A program made the translations under genes and the position numbers. This document shows positions 1 through 9,873 of a stretch of 64,000 bases of DNA, one piece after another. The stretch is from assembly GCA_016793465.1 (NCBI GenBank), contig JAEUJW010000047.1:62001-126000 (forward strand). The letters run 5' to 3'. The notes under the pieces are model-generated. The model did no database searches, was not told where the DNA came from, and saw only the letters and a list, made by a program, of their open reading frames with translations. The stretch's first letter is position 1. Every line of letters starts with the position of its first letter. The stretch is from Myxococcales bacterium. GTDB taxonomy: Bacteria; Myxococcota; Polyangia; Nannocystales; Nannocystaceae.

Positions 1-1
1 C

Positions 2-379
2 GGGCTGTGGCTGATGTTCCCGGCGGCGTCCGCGTTCGGCGGGCAGCCGGGGGCGACCGCGCTGCTGGTGCTGCTCGGCTGCGCCGGCTACGTGGCCATC
101 GGCACCCTGTTCGCGGCCGGGCTGGCCACCGGCGCGGGCAAGAACACCCTGCTGTTCGTGGTGCTCTACCCGCTGACCACGCCGCTGTTGATGTACTCGC
201 TGGTGACCACGCGGGCGCTGCTCGCGGGGGACCCGGCGCTCACCGGCTATCTGCAGCAGATGGCCGCGCTGGACTTAATCCTGTTCGCGCTGGCGGCGCT
301 GCTGTTCGAGAGCGTGCTCGTCGGCGCAGCCAAGCGAACCCCTGCGAGGAGCGACCGCCGTGCGCCGCCTGTTGCCTGA
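2..379 (+). CDS. ccmB: Heme exporter CcmB, C-terminal part (5' truncated by window)
   Basis: The reading frame is open from the first bases, so only the last 125 or so residues are present. They contain three hydrophobic segments and the family-typical run of a small loop (GKNTLLFVVLYPLTTPLL) followed by a final membrane span ending in LLFESVL. CcmB is the membrane subunit of the CcmABCDE heme-handling system, which delivers heme to periplasmic CcmE for c-type cytochrome assembly. The stop overlaps the ccmC start by about 20 bp, as expected in a ccm operon. The assignment rests on hydrophobic pattern plus the immediate ccmC neighbour. Confidence 0.8.
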   Translation, partial: GLWLMFPAASAFGGQPGATALLVLLGCAGYVAIGTLFAAGLATGAGKNTLLFVVLYPLTTPLLMYSLVTTRALLAGDPALTGYLQQMAALDLILFALAALLFESVLVGAAKRTPARSDRRAPPVA

Positions 380-1028
380 CCTGTGCTTCGTCGCCGCCGC
401 GCCGCTGGTGGTCTACAGCGTGCAGCGGATCTTCCTGCAGACGCCGATCGAACGCACGATGGGCACCGCGTTCAAGATCTTCTTCTTTCACGTGCCGATG
501 GGCTGGTTGTGCATGCTCATGGCCGTGGTCGCCGGCGTCGCCGCGGGCGTGCAGCTGCGGCGGCCGGGCGGGCACGCCGGGGCGGTCGCGCTGGCGGCGG
601 CGGAGGTCGGCTTCGTGACCGGGCTCGGCGTGCTGCTGACCGGGCCGATCTGGGGGCACGCGACCTGGGGCACCCCGTGGACGGGCGACGCGCGCCAGGT
701 CTCCACGGCGATGCTGTGGCTGATCCTCGTGGCCTACCTGCTGCTGCGGCACTACGGCCCGCGCAACTCGGACCGGCTGGCGGCGGCGCTGGCGATCTTC
801 GGCGCGGTCAACGTGCCCATCATTTATTACGCGGTGAAGGTGTGGAAGACGATGCACCCGTCGACGGGGGTGGTCGCCAAGCTGCCGCCGGAGATGTGGG
901 CGACGTTCTGGCCGGGGCTCATCGCGCTGCTGCTGGTCTCGCTGGGGCTGTTCGGGCTGCGCGTCCGCCAGCTCGTGATCGCCGAGCAGCTCGACGAGGC
1001 GTGGGTCCGCAGCGAGGACCCGGCGTAA
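360..1028 (+). CDS. ccmC: Heme exporter / cytochrome c assembly protein CcmC
   Basis: This 222-residue protein has six predicted membrane segments. A tryptophan-rich periplasmic loop (GHATWGTPWTGDARQ, about residues 98-112) is the variant here of the family WGxxW...WDxR heme-handling signature. Conserved histidines occur in FFHVP (about residue 43) and KTMHP (about residue 164), the usual heme ligands of CcmC. The length is close to the roughly 220-250 usual for the family. Translation starts at a GTG that overlaps the end of ccmB. CcmC loads heme onto CcmE. The tryptophan loop reads WTGDAR rather than the more common WWDAR, a small departure. An A/T-rich stretch follows the stop. Confidence 0.9.
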   Translation: MRRLLPDLCFVAAAPLVVYSVQRIFLQTPIERTMGTAFKIFFFHVPMGWLCMLMAVVAGVAAGVQLRRPGGHAGAVALAAAEVGFVTGLGVLLTGPIWGHATWGTPWTGDARQVSTAMLWLILVAYLLLRHYGPRNSDRLAAALAIFGAVNVPIIYYAVKVWKTMHPSTGVVAKLPPEMWATFWPGLIALLLVSLGLFGLRVRQLVIAEQLDEAWVRSEDPA

Positions 1029-1079
1029 TAATTTAATTAATTTTAATTTTCGAGACGAGTTCGCGGAGGACGACAGGCC

Positions 1080-1376
1080 ATGGAAGAGATCAACCAGCCA
1101 GCTCCGAAGGTCGACACCACCAGGACCGCGGCGGCGACGCCCGACGGCTACGCGCCGGTGACCGGGCGCAGCCTCGAGGACGTCGAGAAGCTGCGCGTGC
1201 TCGAGGGTCAGGCGGCCGAGAAGGCGGCCCGGGACTACGAGCACATCGTCTGGGCGTACGGGGTGCTGTGGGCCCTGTTCGCGGCGTACGGCATCTTCCT
1301 GTGGCGGCGCTCGGCGCGGCTTCGCGCGGACATGGATTCGCTGCGGCGGAGCTTGGAGAGCCGCGGTCGGGCATGA
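1080..1376 (+). CDS. ccmD: CcmD-like small membrane protein
   Basis: The 98-residue product has one membrane span (about residues 56-74, YGVLWALFAAYGIFLW), followed at once by a basic amphipathic tail (RRSARLRADMDSLRRSLE). This is the layout of CcmD, which holds CcmE and CcmC together in cytochrome c maturation. CcmD proteins are usually 50-70 residues; here a hydrophilic N-terminal extension of about 50 residues precedes the span. A GGAGG sits about 10 nt upstream of the ATG. Its position right after ccmC supports the call, but CcmD is too short and divergent for sequence alone to be decisive. Confidence 0.6.
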   Translation: MEEINQPAPKVDTTRTAAATPDGYAPVTGRSLEDVEKLRVLEGQAAEKAARDYEHIVWAYGVLWALFAAYGIFLWRRSARLRADMDSLRRSLESRGRA

Positions 1377-1398
1377 TGCGGCGCATGCGGGGGCTCTC

Positions 1399-1581
1399 GT
1401 GACGCTCGGCCACTTCCTCTACATCCCGGGTGTGCTGTGTCTCGGGCTCTTGATCGGCTACGTGCTGGGCAGTCGCGCGGCCGAGGTGGCGCGGGCGGAC
1501 CGCGAGGCCGACGCGCGCCGGCGTGCGGACCGGCAACGGGCGCGGGCCGCCGAGGGCGCTGACAATCCGCCGCCCCCGTGA
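1399..1581 (+). CDS. Small single-span membrane protein, unknown function
   Basis: This 60-residue frame starts at a GTG and has one N-terminal membrane span (YIPGVLCLGLLIGYVLGSRA), then a charged, Arg/Ala-rich cytoplasmic tail ending in four prolines. It lies 22 bp after the CcmD-like gene and 17 bp before the acyl-CoA dehydrogenase start, so it is probably co-transcribed. No function can be assigned. Similar span-plus-basic-tail proteins often sit at the end of ccm clusters, which is the only hint. It could also be a non-coding spacer with a chance frame, but the hydrophobic pattern argues for a real protein. Confidence 0.5.
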   Translation: MTLGHFLYIPGVLCLGLLIGYVLGSRAAEVARADREADARRRADRQRARAAEGADNPPPP

Positions 1582-1598
1582 TACGGACGAGGCCGCCC

Positions 1599-2744
1599 AT
1601 GTTTGACCCGACCTACACCGAAGAGCAGACGGCCCTCGTCGACACGGCCCGCAAGTTCACGCGCGAGACGATCATCCCGAAGGCGCACGACTACGACGAG
1701 AAGGAGGAGTTCCCCACGCCGATCTTCCAGGCGGCGTTCGACCTCGGGCTGATGAACGTGGAGATCCCCGAGGCCTACGGCGGGCTCGGGCTGCACACGC
1801 TCGACGGCTGCCTGGTCGCCGAGGAGCTGGCGTTCGGCTGCCCGGCGGTGGCCACCAGCGTGCTCTGCAACCACCTCGGGGCCCTGCCGCTGCTGATCGC
1901 CGGCACCGAGGCGCAGAAGGAGAAGTATTTAAACTGGCTGACGCGCGAGCTGGTGTTCGTGTCGTACTGCTGCAGCGAGCCCGAGGCCGGCAGCGACGTC
2001 TCGGCCATGAAGACCCGGTTGACGCGCGACGGCAAGGGCTGGCGGCTCAGCGGGCAGAAGCGCTGGATCACCAACGGCGGGCACGCCGGCTTCTACACCG
2101 GGTTCGCGACCATCGACCCCAAGCTCGGGCACAAGGGCATCACCGGCTTCGTGGTCGAGCGCGACCGGCCGGGCGTGAGCGTGGGCAAGAAGGAGAAGAA
2201 GCTCGGGCAGCGCGCCTCGGAGACGTCGGACGTGATCTTCGAGGACGTGTTCCTCAGCGACGACGACCTGCTCGGCGAGCCGGGCAAGGGCTTTTATGTG
2301 GCGATGGAGACGTTCGACAAGTCGCGGCCGATGATCGCGGCCCAGTGCGCGGGGCTGATCCGCCGCTGCCTCGAGGAGTCGTCGCGCTACGCCAAGGAGC
2401 GGAGGACCTTCGGCAAGCCGATCGCCGAGCACCAGGCCATCCAGATCATCCTCGCCGACATGGCGATCGCCTACGAGACGACCAAGATGCTGTACAGCAA
2501 GGCGGCGTGGGAGGTCGACCAGGGCATCAAGCGCACGATCACCAGCTCGGTCGCCAAGTGCATGGGCGCCGACCTGGCCGTCAAGTGCGCGACCGATGCC
2601 GTCCAGGTGTTCGGCGGCTACGGCTACACGCGCGAGTACCCGGTCGAGAAGCTGTACCGCGACAGCAAGCTCATGCAGATCTACGAGGGCACCTCGCAGG
2701 TCCAGCGCATGGTGATCGCCCGCCAGGTGTTGATGCGGACATGA
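1599..2744 (+). CDS. Acyl-CoA dehydrogenase (short/medium-chain type)
   Basis: The 381-residue flavoprotein would catalyse alpha,beta-dehydrogenation of an acyl-CoA in fatty-acid or branched amino-acid breakdown. Visible family marks are the FAD-contact region CCSEPEAGSDVSAMKTR, the WITNGGHAGFYTG segment, the FGGYGYTREYPVEKLYRD helix, and the C-terminal IYEGTSQVQR, whose glutamate (about residue 363) is the catalytic base of short/medium-chain enzymes. I chose the ATG at 1599 over an upstream GTG because family proteins begin near FDPTYTEEQ. The stop overlaps the murI start (ATGA), so the two are translationally coupled. Chain-length preference cannot be read from sequence. Confidence 0.92.
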   Translation: MFDPTYTEEQTALVDTARKFTRETIIPKAHDYDEKEEFPTPIFQAAFDLGLMNVEIPEAYGGLGLHTLDGCLVAEELAFGCPAVATSVLCNHLGALPLLIAGTEAQKEKYLNWLTRELVFVSYCCSEPEAGSDVSAMKTRLTRDGKGWRLSGQKRWITNGGHAGFYTGFATIDPKLGHKGITGFVVERDRPGVSVGKKEKKLGQRASETSDVIFEDVFLSDDDLLGEPGKGFYVAMETFDKSRPMIAAQCAGLIRRCLEESSRYAKERRTFGKPIAEHQAIQIILADMAIAYETTKMLYSKAAWEVDQGIKRTITSSVAKCMGADLAVKCATDAVQVFGGYGYTREYPVEKLYRDSKLMQIYEGTSQVQRMVIARQVLMRT

Positions 2745-3595
2745 CGGGCGGCGTGGATCTCGCGGCGCCGATCGGCGTGTTCGACTCGGGGGTCGGCGGG
2801 CTCACGGTGCTGCGGGCGCTGCGGGCCGCCCTGCCGCACGAGTCGCTGCTGTACCTGGGCGACACCGCGCGGCTGCCGTACGGGACCAAGAGCCCGGAGA
2901 CGGTGGTCCGCTACGCCGAGCAGGCGGCGCGGGTGCTGACGCGGCGAGGGGTCAAGCTGCTGGTGATCGCCTGCAACACGGCCTCGGCGGTGGCGCTGGA
3001 TCACCTCGCCGAGGTGTTCCGGCCGCTGCCGGTGGTGGGGGTGGTCGAGCCCGGGGCGTCGGCCGCGTGCCGGGCCTCGAAGAGCGGGCGAATCGTCGTG
3101 CTCGCGACCGAGGGCACGGTCCGCGGCGGGGCCTACGAGCGGGCGATCCGCGCCCGCCGGCCCGACGCCGTGGTCCTGCAGGTGCCGTGCTCGCTGTTCG
3201 TGGCGCTGGCCGAGGAGGGCTGGGTGGCCGGGCCGATCGCGGAGGCGATCGCCCGGCGCTACCTCGGCGCCCCGCTGGCCGAGCTGCCGGGGGCCGACTG
3301 CCTCGTCCTCGGCTGCACCCACTTCCCGGTGCTGCGCGCGGCGATCTCCGCGGCCGCGGGTCCGCAGGTCGAGCTCATCGACTCGGCCGAGACCACCGCG
3401 CAGGCCGTCGCCGCGGTGCTGGCCAGCCGCGGCATCGCCCGGCCGCCGCCGGAGGCGGCAAGCGCCCTGGCCTGGACCCGCTTCCTCGCCACCGACGCGC
3501 CGGCCCGCTTTGCCCGGGTCGGCGCCGTATTCTTCGGCGCCGCGCCCGAGAGTCACGAAGAGGGCCACCACGGGGTCGAGCTCGTCGACCTCTGA
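2741..3595 (+). CDS. murI: Glutamate racemase
   Basis: This 284-residue cytoplasmic enzyme interconverts L- and D-glutamate for peptidoglycan. The N-terminal IGVFDSGVGGLTVL and LYLGDTARLPYGTKS are signature blocks. The two catalytic cysteines lie in ACNTAS (Cys78) and GCTHFP (Cys192), one in each half of the pseudo-dimeric fold. Length is typical (260-290). The ATG overlaps the acyl-CoA dehydrogenase stop by four bases, an unusual partner for a cell-wall gene. A larger frame open upstream in this phase is only the dehydrogenase gene read out of frame. Confidence 0.96.
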   Translation: MTGGVDLAAPIGVFDSGVGGLTVLRALRAALPHESLLYLGDTARLPYGTKSPETVVRYAEQAARVLTRRGVKLLVIACNTASAVALDHLAEVFRPLPVVGVVEPGASAACRASKSGRIVVLATEGTVRGGAYERAIRARRPDAVVLQVPCSLFVALAEEGWVAGPIAEAIARRYLGAPLAELPGADCLVLGCTHFPVLRAAISAAAGPQVELIDSAETTAQAVAAVLASRGIARPPPEAASALAWTRFLATDAPARFARVGAVFFGAAPESHEEGHHGVELVDL

Positions 3596-4088
3596 CGGGG
3601 CGTGAACCCGGGTTCTCACCGCGGGCGTGCGGTTCGGCGTCCGGGCACCCGCGAGGGGGACGTCGACGTCGGAGCGGCCTCGCGGCGACGCGGACCGCGG
3701 TGCGGCGCAGCGGTCCCGTGGACGGTCGGTGAAGACAATTTTCGTTGACGCGGGTGTGCGGCCCGCGGCAGCATGCGAGGCGGCGTGCAGTGCGACATGC
3801 GCTGTGGCCTTCGGGTCCTCGCTTTACGGCCTGTTCGGCACGTGCAGCGACGATCGAGAGGACCAGGGATCCTGCGCTTGCAGGGCCGATCGGACGTCCG
3901 ATCGCGGGTGGGTGAGGGGAAGCCGCGTTCGCGGCAGGATGAAGCAGTTTCGCGTATTCAGCCGCCGATTCGTTATGTTATACCCCGCTGGTATCCGGCC
4001 GGTGTCTTCGGCCCCCGCCGACACACAGACCTGAATTCGGCCTCGGCCCCGCGGTCCTGCCCTACGGTCCTGTAAGGAGCACCCTCCA
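3596..4088 (+). other. Intergenic region upstream of the TonB-dependent receptor gene
   Basis: No convincing gene was found in these ~490 bp. Short frames here have poor composition and no start signals. An A/T-rich stretch (TTATGTTATACC, about 3973-3984) could contain a -10 box for the receptor gene, but I see no matching -35. An AAGGAG Shine-Dalgarno sequence at about 4074-4079 sits nine bases before the GTG start at 4089. Confidence 0.5.
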
Positions 4089-7000
4089 GTGAACCTCAAG
4101 CGCTCTCTGCTCAACTACTCGCTGGCCGCGCCGCTGGCGACGATCCCCGCGGCCGTCGTGGCGATGGCTCCGAACTTCGCGGCAGCGGCCTCGGACGTGA
4201 CGATCAGCGGCGTCGTGACCGACACGAAGACGGGCGAGAAGATCAACGGCGCCCTCGTCATCCTCCAGTGCACCTGTCTTCAGGGCCAGCGGGAGATGCA
4301 GACCAACGCGGAGGGCCTGTACTCGTTCCGCAACCTGCCTCAGGGCAAGTACACGGTGCAGGTGCTGTTCGGTCAGGCCAACGTCAACAAGTCGATGGAC
4401 GTGCCGCCGGGCGCCAAGTTCCGCGCCAACTTCTCGATCGACCCGAACAACAAGTTCCGCATCGACGTCGACGTGGTCTCGAAGATCCGCGCCGACACGT
4501 CCACCGTCACCAAGGTGAAGATGGACGAGATCCGCAGCGTGCCGGTCGGCGGCACCAGCCGCGACTTCACGGCGGTGGTCGACCTGGCGCCGACGGCGAG
4601 CCGCGACCAGGCGGGCATCCGCCTCGCCGGCACCACCGGCGCCGAGTCGAAGTACGTGGTCGACGGCGCCAACACGACCAGCCCGGCGTTCGGCACGGTC
4701 TCGACGACGATCGTCCAGGAGTTCATCGAGGACGTCGAGGTCATCGAGGCCGGCTACGACGCCGAGTTCTCGGGCGCGGCCGGCGGCATCGTGCGGGCGC
4801 GCCGCGTCGGCGGCACCAACAAGTTCCGCGGTCAGGTGCTGCTGCGCTTCTCGCCGCGCGTGGCCCTGCCGCGCTTCATCGCCGACACCGACGAGGCGCT
4901 GCGCGTCGCCGAGGTCATGGACTACGAGGGCCAGGGCGTGTTCACGCTGTCGGGCCCCATCGTCAAGGACAAGCTGTTCTTCTCGATCGGCGTGTCGCCG
5001 GGCGGGCAGAAGAACTCGATGATCCAGTCGTTTTACCGCCGGCGCGACAAGGACCGCTCGGGCGGCTACGAGGACTGCCCCTACGAGAACGGCACCAACG
5101 ACTGCGCGGCCAACGGCAACTACATCGACTCGGTGCGGTTCGCCCAGCAGCGCTTCCGCACCGGCCGCTTCGACATGGGCTGGCAGGCGGTCCTCGACTG
5201 GCAGATCAACCCCAAGCACCGCCTGCGCCTCGGCGGCGGCGGCGGCCCGTCGTTCGTGCGCTCGTCGTTCCGCCTGCCCCCGGGCGCCGAGCCCAACTCG
5301 TTCGGCACCAACCCGACGCGCACCATCGGCGGCGTGTCGCGCGTGGCCCAGGGCGTCGTCAACGAGTCGTTCGGCACCAACCTCGGCAACGGCTCGACCG
5401 TCAACCTCGACTACGAGGGCCGCGTCGCCGACGACAAGCTCGAGATCGACGCCAGCATCTTCTACTTCCGGGCCCGCTCGGCCGACGCGTGGAAGCTCGA
5501 CGACCCCAACCTGAAGAACATCCCGCTGACGCAGGAGCGCGACACCCAGGGTCGCAACCTCTACGACCTGCTCGACCGCGACGGCGCGGTCCGCCTGGTC
5601 GACGGCGTCGACGACGCGTGTAACAACTCGAACCTGCCGGGCCTCACCTGTCCGACCCGCAACTGGCTGTCGGGCGGCGTCGGCAGCTACTCGAACTCGT
5701 GGCAGGACCGCGTCGGCGGCCAGCTGGCGCTGACCCACTTCGTGAGCAGCAAGCGGGCCGGCTCGCACCAGATCAAGTACGGCACCGAGATCGACAGCGT
5801 CCGCTCGCACACCGACTCGCGCTACTCGGGCTCGAACACGGCGGACTTCTACCAGAACTGCGCGTCGGGCCTGTCCGGCGGCGGCGAGTACTGCTTCGAC
5901 CCGTCCGGCATGGGCGGCCGCGGCGAGTACATCATCAACACCGCCAACCGCGTCAACAACAACCGCGCCATCATCGTCGACGCCGACAACCCCGACCAGC
6001 GCACCTCGATCGGGTACGGCCGCGCCCGCCTCGAGCAGGACGACCTCCGCGCGATCGCCACGTCGATCGGCGCCGGCATCCGCGCGCCGGCCTACCAGGC
6101 CACGCTGTCGACCCAGAACTACGGCGTCTTCCTGCAGGACAAGTGGGCCATCCTCTCCAACCTGTACCTCAACGCCGGCGTGCGCTGGGACATGCAGGAC
6201 ATGAAGGACGTGATGGGCAACCGCCAGATCTTCATCTGGGACAACGTCGCCCCGCGCATCGGCATGGTCTACGACTGGACGGACGAGGGTAAGAGCCGCC
6301 TCTACGCCTCGTACGGGTGGTTCTACCAGCAGATCCCCGCGATCCTGAACTCCCGCGCGTTCGGCGGCCTCGTCAACGTCAACCGCACCTACCGCGCGTC
6401 CGACTGCGCGACGCCCGTCCTGATCGGCGGCGAGTCGCGCGACCGGACCATCAACGGCGCGCCGACCGAGTACTGCACCGACTTCAACTCGTTCACCACG
6501 AGCCTCACCGAGAACGCGATCGTCCCGCGCCTGAAGGGCCAGTACAACCAGCAGTTCCAGGTCGGCTACGAGCAGGAGGTCATCGAGGACCTCGTGCTCG
6601 GGGTCAACTGGATCCACAACTCGCTCGGCCGCGCGGTCGAGGACGTGTCGACCAACGGCGGCCTCAACTTCATCATCGCCAACCCCGGCGAGTCGGTGTC
6701 CGCCAAGGACATCCAGGCCCAGAACGACGCCTGCACCGACCTGCAGAACAAGTTCGACTCGGCCGACCCGAACAGCGAGGACCGCGACATCCTCGCCCGC
6801 GAGATCAACCGCTGCAACTTCCTGGCCGACGCGTTCACCAAGGTCGGCACGCTGTTCAACAGGCCGGTCCGCAACTACGATGCGTGGACCTTCCAGGTCA
6901 AGAAGCGCTTCGCCAAGAACTGGCTGCTCACCGGCAGCTACACCTACTCGCGCCTCATCGGTAACTACGACGGGTTCGTCGCCCGCAACACCGGCGCCAT

Positions 7001-7577
7001 CAACATCGGCTCGTCGACGCAGTTCGACATCCCCGAGCTGGTCCGTAACTCCTACGGCCCGCTGTTCGACAACCGCCCCCACACGGTCAAGCTCAACGGC
7101 TTCTACCAGTTCGACCTGCGCAAGGCCGGTCGCTTCACCATCGGCGGCTCGTTCAACTACATCTCGGGCACGCCCATCAGCATCTACGCCGACAACAACC
7201 GCTACCCCGGCCAGTCGCTGGTCTACGTGCTCCCCCGCGGCGCCGGCGGCCGCATCGAGCCCAGCTACTACGCCAACATCCAGCTGAGCTACGCCTACCC
7301 GCTGCCCGGCGAGCTCGAGCTCGAGTTCACCGCCCGCCTCGTCAACATCACCAACAACAAGGCCGTGCTCCGCGTCGACGAGACGTACTCGTACTCGTTC
7401 GGCCGCGCCATCGCCGGCGGTGACCTCGAGGACCTGAAGCACTCGAAGGTCCAGAACCCCAACGCCCCCACGTCGTTCTTCCAGCGCGGCGTGCTCCCCA
7501 AGCAGGGCAACTTCGGCGTCCAGACCGTGTTCCAGCAGCCCCTCCAGGCCCAGTTCGAGCTGCGCCTCCGGTTCTAG
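4089..7577 (+). CDS. TonB-dependent receptor with carboxypeptidase-regulatory-like N-domain (Oar type)
   Basis: The 1162-residue outer-membrane protein has a signal peptide (about residues 1-34, ending AAAA). A beta-sandwich carboxypeptidase-regulatory-like domain follows (about 36-115, with SGVVTDTKTGEKINGALV and YSFRNLPQGKYTV), then a plug region (about 130-240, with YVVDGANTT and GYDAEFSGAAGGIV) and a long barrel ending in the terminal aromatic FELRLRF expected of BAM substrates. This layout matches Oar-type receptors of myxobacteria. Such proteins import or export large ligands using TonB energy; the substrate is unknown. The start is a GTG with AAGGAG nine bases upstream. The gene is directly followed by a tandem hairpin repeat. 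Confidence 0.9.
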   Translation: MNLKRSLLNYSLAAPLATIPAAVVAMAPNFAAAASDVTISGVVTDTKTGEKINGALVILQCTCLQGQREMQTNAEGLYSFRNLPQGKYTVQVLFGQANVNKSMDVPPGAKFRANFSIDPNNKFRIDVDVVSKIRADTSTVTKVKMDEIRSVPVGGTSRDFTAVVDLAPTASRDQAGIRLAGTTGAESKYVVDGANTTSPAFGTVSTTIVQEFIEDVEVIEAGYDAEFSGAAGGIVRARRVGGTNKFRGQVLLRFSPRVALPRFIADTDEALRVAEVMDYEGQGVFTLSGPIVKDKLFFSIGVSPGGQKNSMIQSFYRRRDKDRSGGYEDCPYENGTNDCAANGNYIDSVRFAQQRFRTGRFDMGWQAVLDWQINPKHRLRLGGGGGPSFVRSSFRLPPGAEPNSFGTNPTRTIGGVSRVAQGVVNESFGTNLGNGSTVNLDYEGRVADDKLEIDASIFYFRARSADAWKLDDPNLKNIPLTQERDTQGRNLYDLLDRDGAVRLVDGVDDACNNSNLPGLTCPTRNWLSGGVGSYSNSWQDRVGGQLALTHFVSSKRAGSHQIKYGTEIDSVRSHTDSRYSGSNTADFYQNCASGLSGGGEYCFDPSGMGGRGEYIINTANRVNNNRAIIVDADNPDQRTSIGYGRARLEQDDLRAIATSIGAGIRAPAYQATLSTQNYGVFLQDKWAILSNLYLNAGVRWDMQDMKDVMGNRQIFIWDNVAPRIGMVYDWTDEGKSRLYASYGWFYQQIPAILNSRAFGGLVNVNRTYRASDCATPVLIGGESRDRTINGAPTEYCTDFNSFTTSLTENAIVPRLKGQYNQQFQVGYEQEVIEDLVLGVNWIHNSLGRAVEDVSTNGGLNFIIANPGESVSAKDIQAQNDACTDLQNKFDSADPNSEDRDILAREINRCNFLADAFTKVGTLFNRPVRNYDAWTFQVKKRFAKNWLLTGSYTYSRLIGNYDGFVARNTGAINIGSSTQFDIPELVRNSYGPLFDNRPHTVKLNGFYQFDLRKAGRFTIGGSFNYISGTPISIYADNNRYPGQSLVYVLPRGAGGRIEPSYYANIQLSYAYPLPGELELEFTARLVNITNNKAVLRVDETYSYSFGRAIAGGDLEDLKHSKVQNPNAPTSFFQRGVLPKQGNFGVQTVFQQPLQAQFELRLRF

Positions 7578-8008
7578 CTTCAGCGGCCCCTCCGGGGCCG
7601 CGGTCCTCGCTCGCCTGAACGCGCTCGACCCACCCACTCGGTGGGTCTTGGCGTTGGTGGCGCAGGGGATTGGACGGGCTCGCTCTGGACCTGCTTCAGC
7701 GGCCCCTCCGGGGCCGCGGTCCTCGCTCGCCTGAACGCGCTCGACCCACCAACTCGGTGGGTCTTGGCGTTTGTGGCGGAGGGGATTGGACGGGCTCGCT
7801 CTGGACCTGCTTCGGCGGCCGCCTCGCTCGCCTGAACGCGCTCGACCCACCCACTCGGTGGGTCTTGGCGTTGGTGGCGCAGGGGATCGGACGGGCTCGC
7901 TCTGGACCTGCTTCGGCGGCCGCCTCGCTCGCCTGAACGCTCTCGACCCACCCAATCGGTGGGTCTTGGCGTTGGTGGCGGAGGGGATCGGACGGGCTCG
8001 CTCTGGAC
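7578..8008 (+). repeat. Four-unit tandem repeat carrying two hairpins per unit
   Basis: Four head-to-tail units begin at 7578, 7694, 7810 and 7911, with lengths 116, 116, 101 and about 98 bp. Each has a perfect 8-bp dyad, GACCCACC-5 nt-GGTGGGTC, and the loop differs between units. Units 1 and 2 also carry GCGGCCCC-tcc-GGGGCCGC; units 3 and 4 have lost about 15 bp there, leaving GCGGCCGC. The array starts at the base after the receptor stop codon and ends about 65 bp before the next gene. The hairpins could stop transcription or protect the receptor mRNA 3' end; there is no T-tract. Confidence 0.9.
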
Positions 8009-8073
8009 GTCCGCGCGCGGGCGCCTGGTGGATCCTTGACACCGCATGCACTCATCGCGGTAAATCGGCTCGT

Positions 8074-9495
<1,422 letters not shown>

Positions 9496-9561
9496 ACACC
9501 CGCAGATTTGTCGCGCCGCGGCGGGCGGTCGTCGCGGGCGACCTGGTTTAACTTTCCCGGC

Positions 9562-9873
9562 ATGTCGGACTTCACGATCACGCTCGTCAATCGCTGCGAC
9601 GACGACCACACGGCGAAGGTCCTCGTCTACCAGAGCCGCGACAGCCGCGACGGCGGCGAGGCCGGACCGGCGTGGCAGGAGTACGAGGTGCCGGCCGGCG
9701 CCTCGCGCGAGCTGACGGTGCCCGACGGACCGCGCTACTTCGTCGGCGTCGAGGACATCGGACCCGGCGGGATCAACCCCGGCAAGCGCGACACCATCGA
9801 GGTCGGCGGCGGCGACTCGACGGTCGAGGTCCGCGGGTCGCTGGCGAGCGGGCTGCGGGTCGGGCTGGCCTGA
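9562..9873 (+). CDS. Small soluble protein, unknown
   Basis: This 103-residue protein starts at an ATG (MSDFTITLVNRCDDD). The alternating pattern suggests an all-beta fold: VLVYQSRDSRDG, AWQEYEVPAGASRELTVPDG, YFVGVEDI and a terminal STVEVRGSLASGLRVGLA. There is no signal peptide or membrane span. It does not match a family I can name. Its stop codon abuts the stop of the converging minus-strand gene with no spacer (shared TGATCA at 9871-9876). An extended start upstream is possible but has low-quality sequence. Confidence 0.55.
   Translation: MSDFTITLVNRCDDDHTAKVLVYQSRDSRDGGEAGPAWQEYEVPAGASRELTVPDGPRYFVGVEDIGPGGINPGKRDTIEVGGGDSTVEVRGSLASGLRVGLA

Noticed and set aside
3627..4034. Open frames of 100-135 codons upstream of the receptor gene
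   Set aside because: Composition is Arg/Ser/Ala-rich without hydrophobic pattern, there is no ribosome site, and several frames overlap in all phases.
7578..8008. Possible CRISPR array
   Set aside because: Repeat units are about 100-116 bp and tandem with no distinct spacers, and no cas genes are nearby.
4062..8051. Very long open frame on the minus strand opposite the TonB-dependent receptor
   Set aside because: Its translation is a low-complexity mix of Arg, Ala, Val, Asp and Leu that mirrors GC-rich codons of the plus-strand gene. The plus-strand frame has a signal peptide, domains and a terminal aromatic, so the antisense frame is a shadow.
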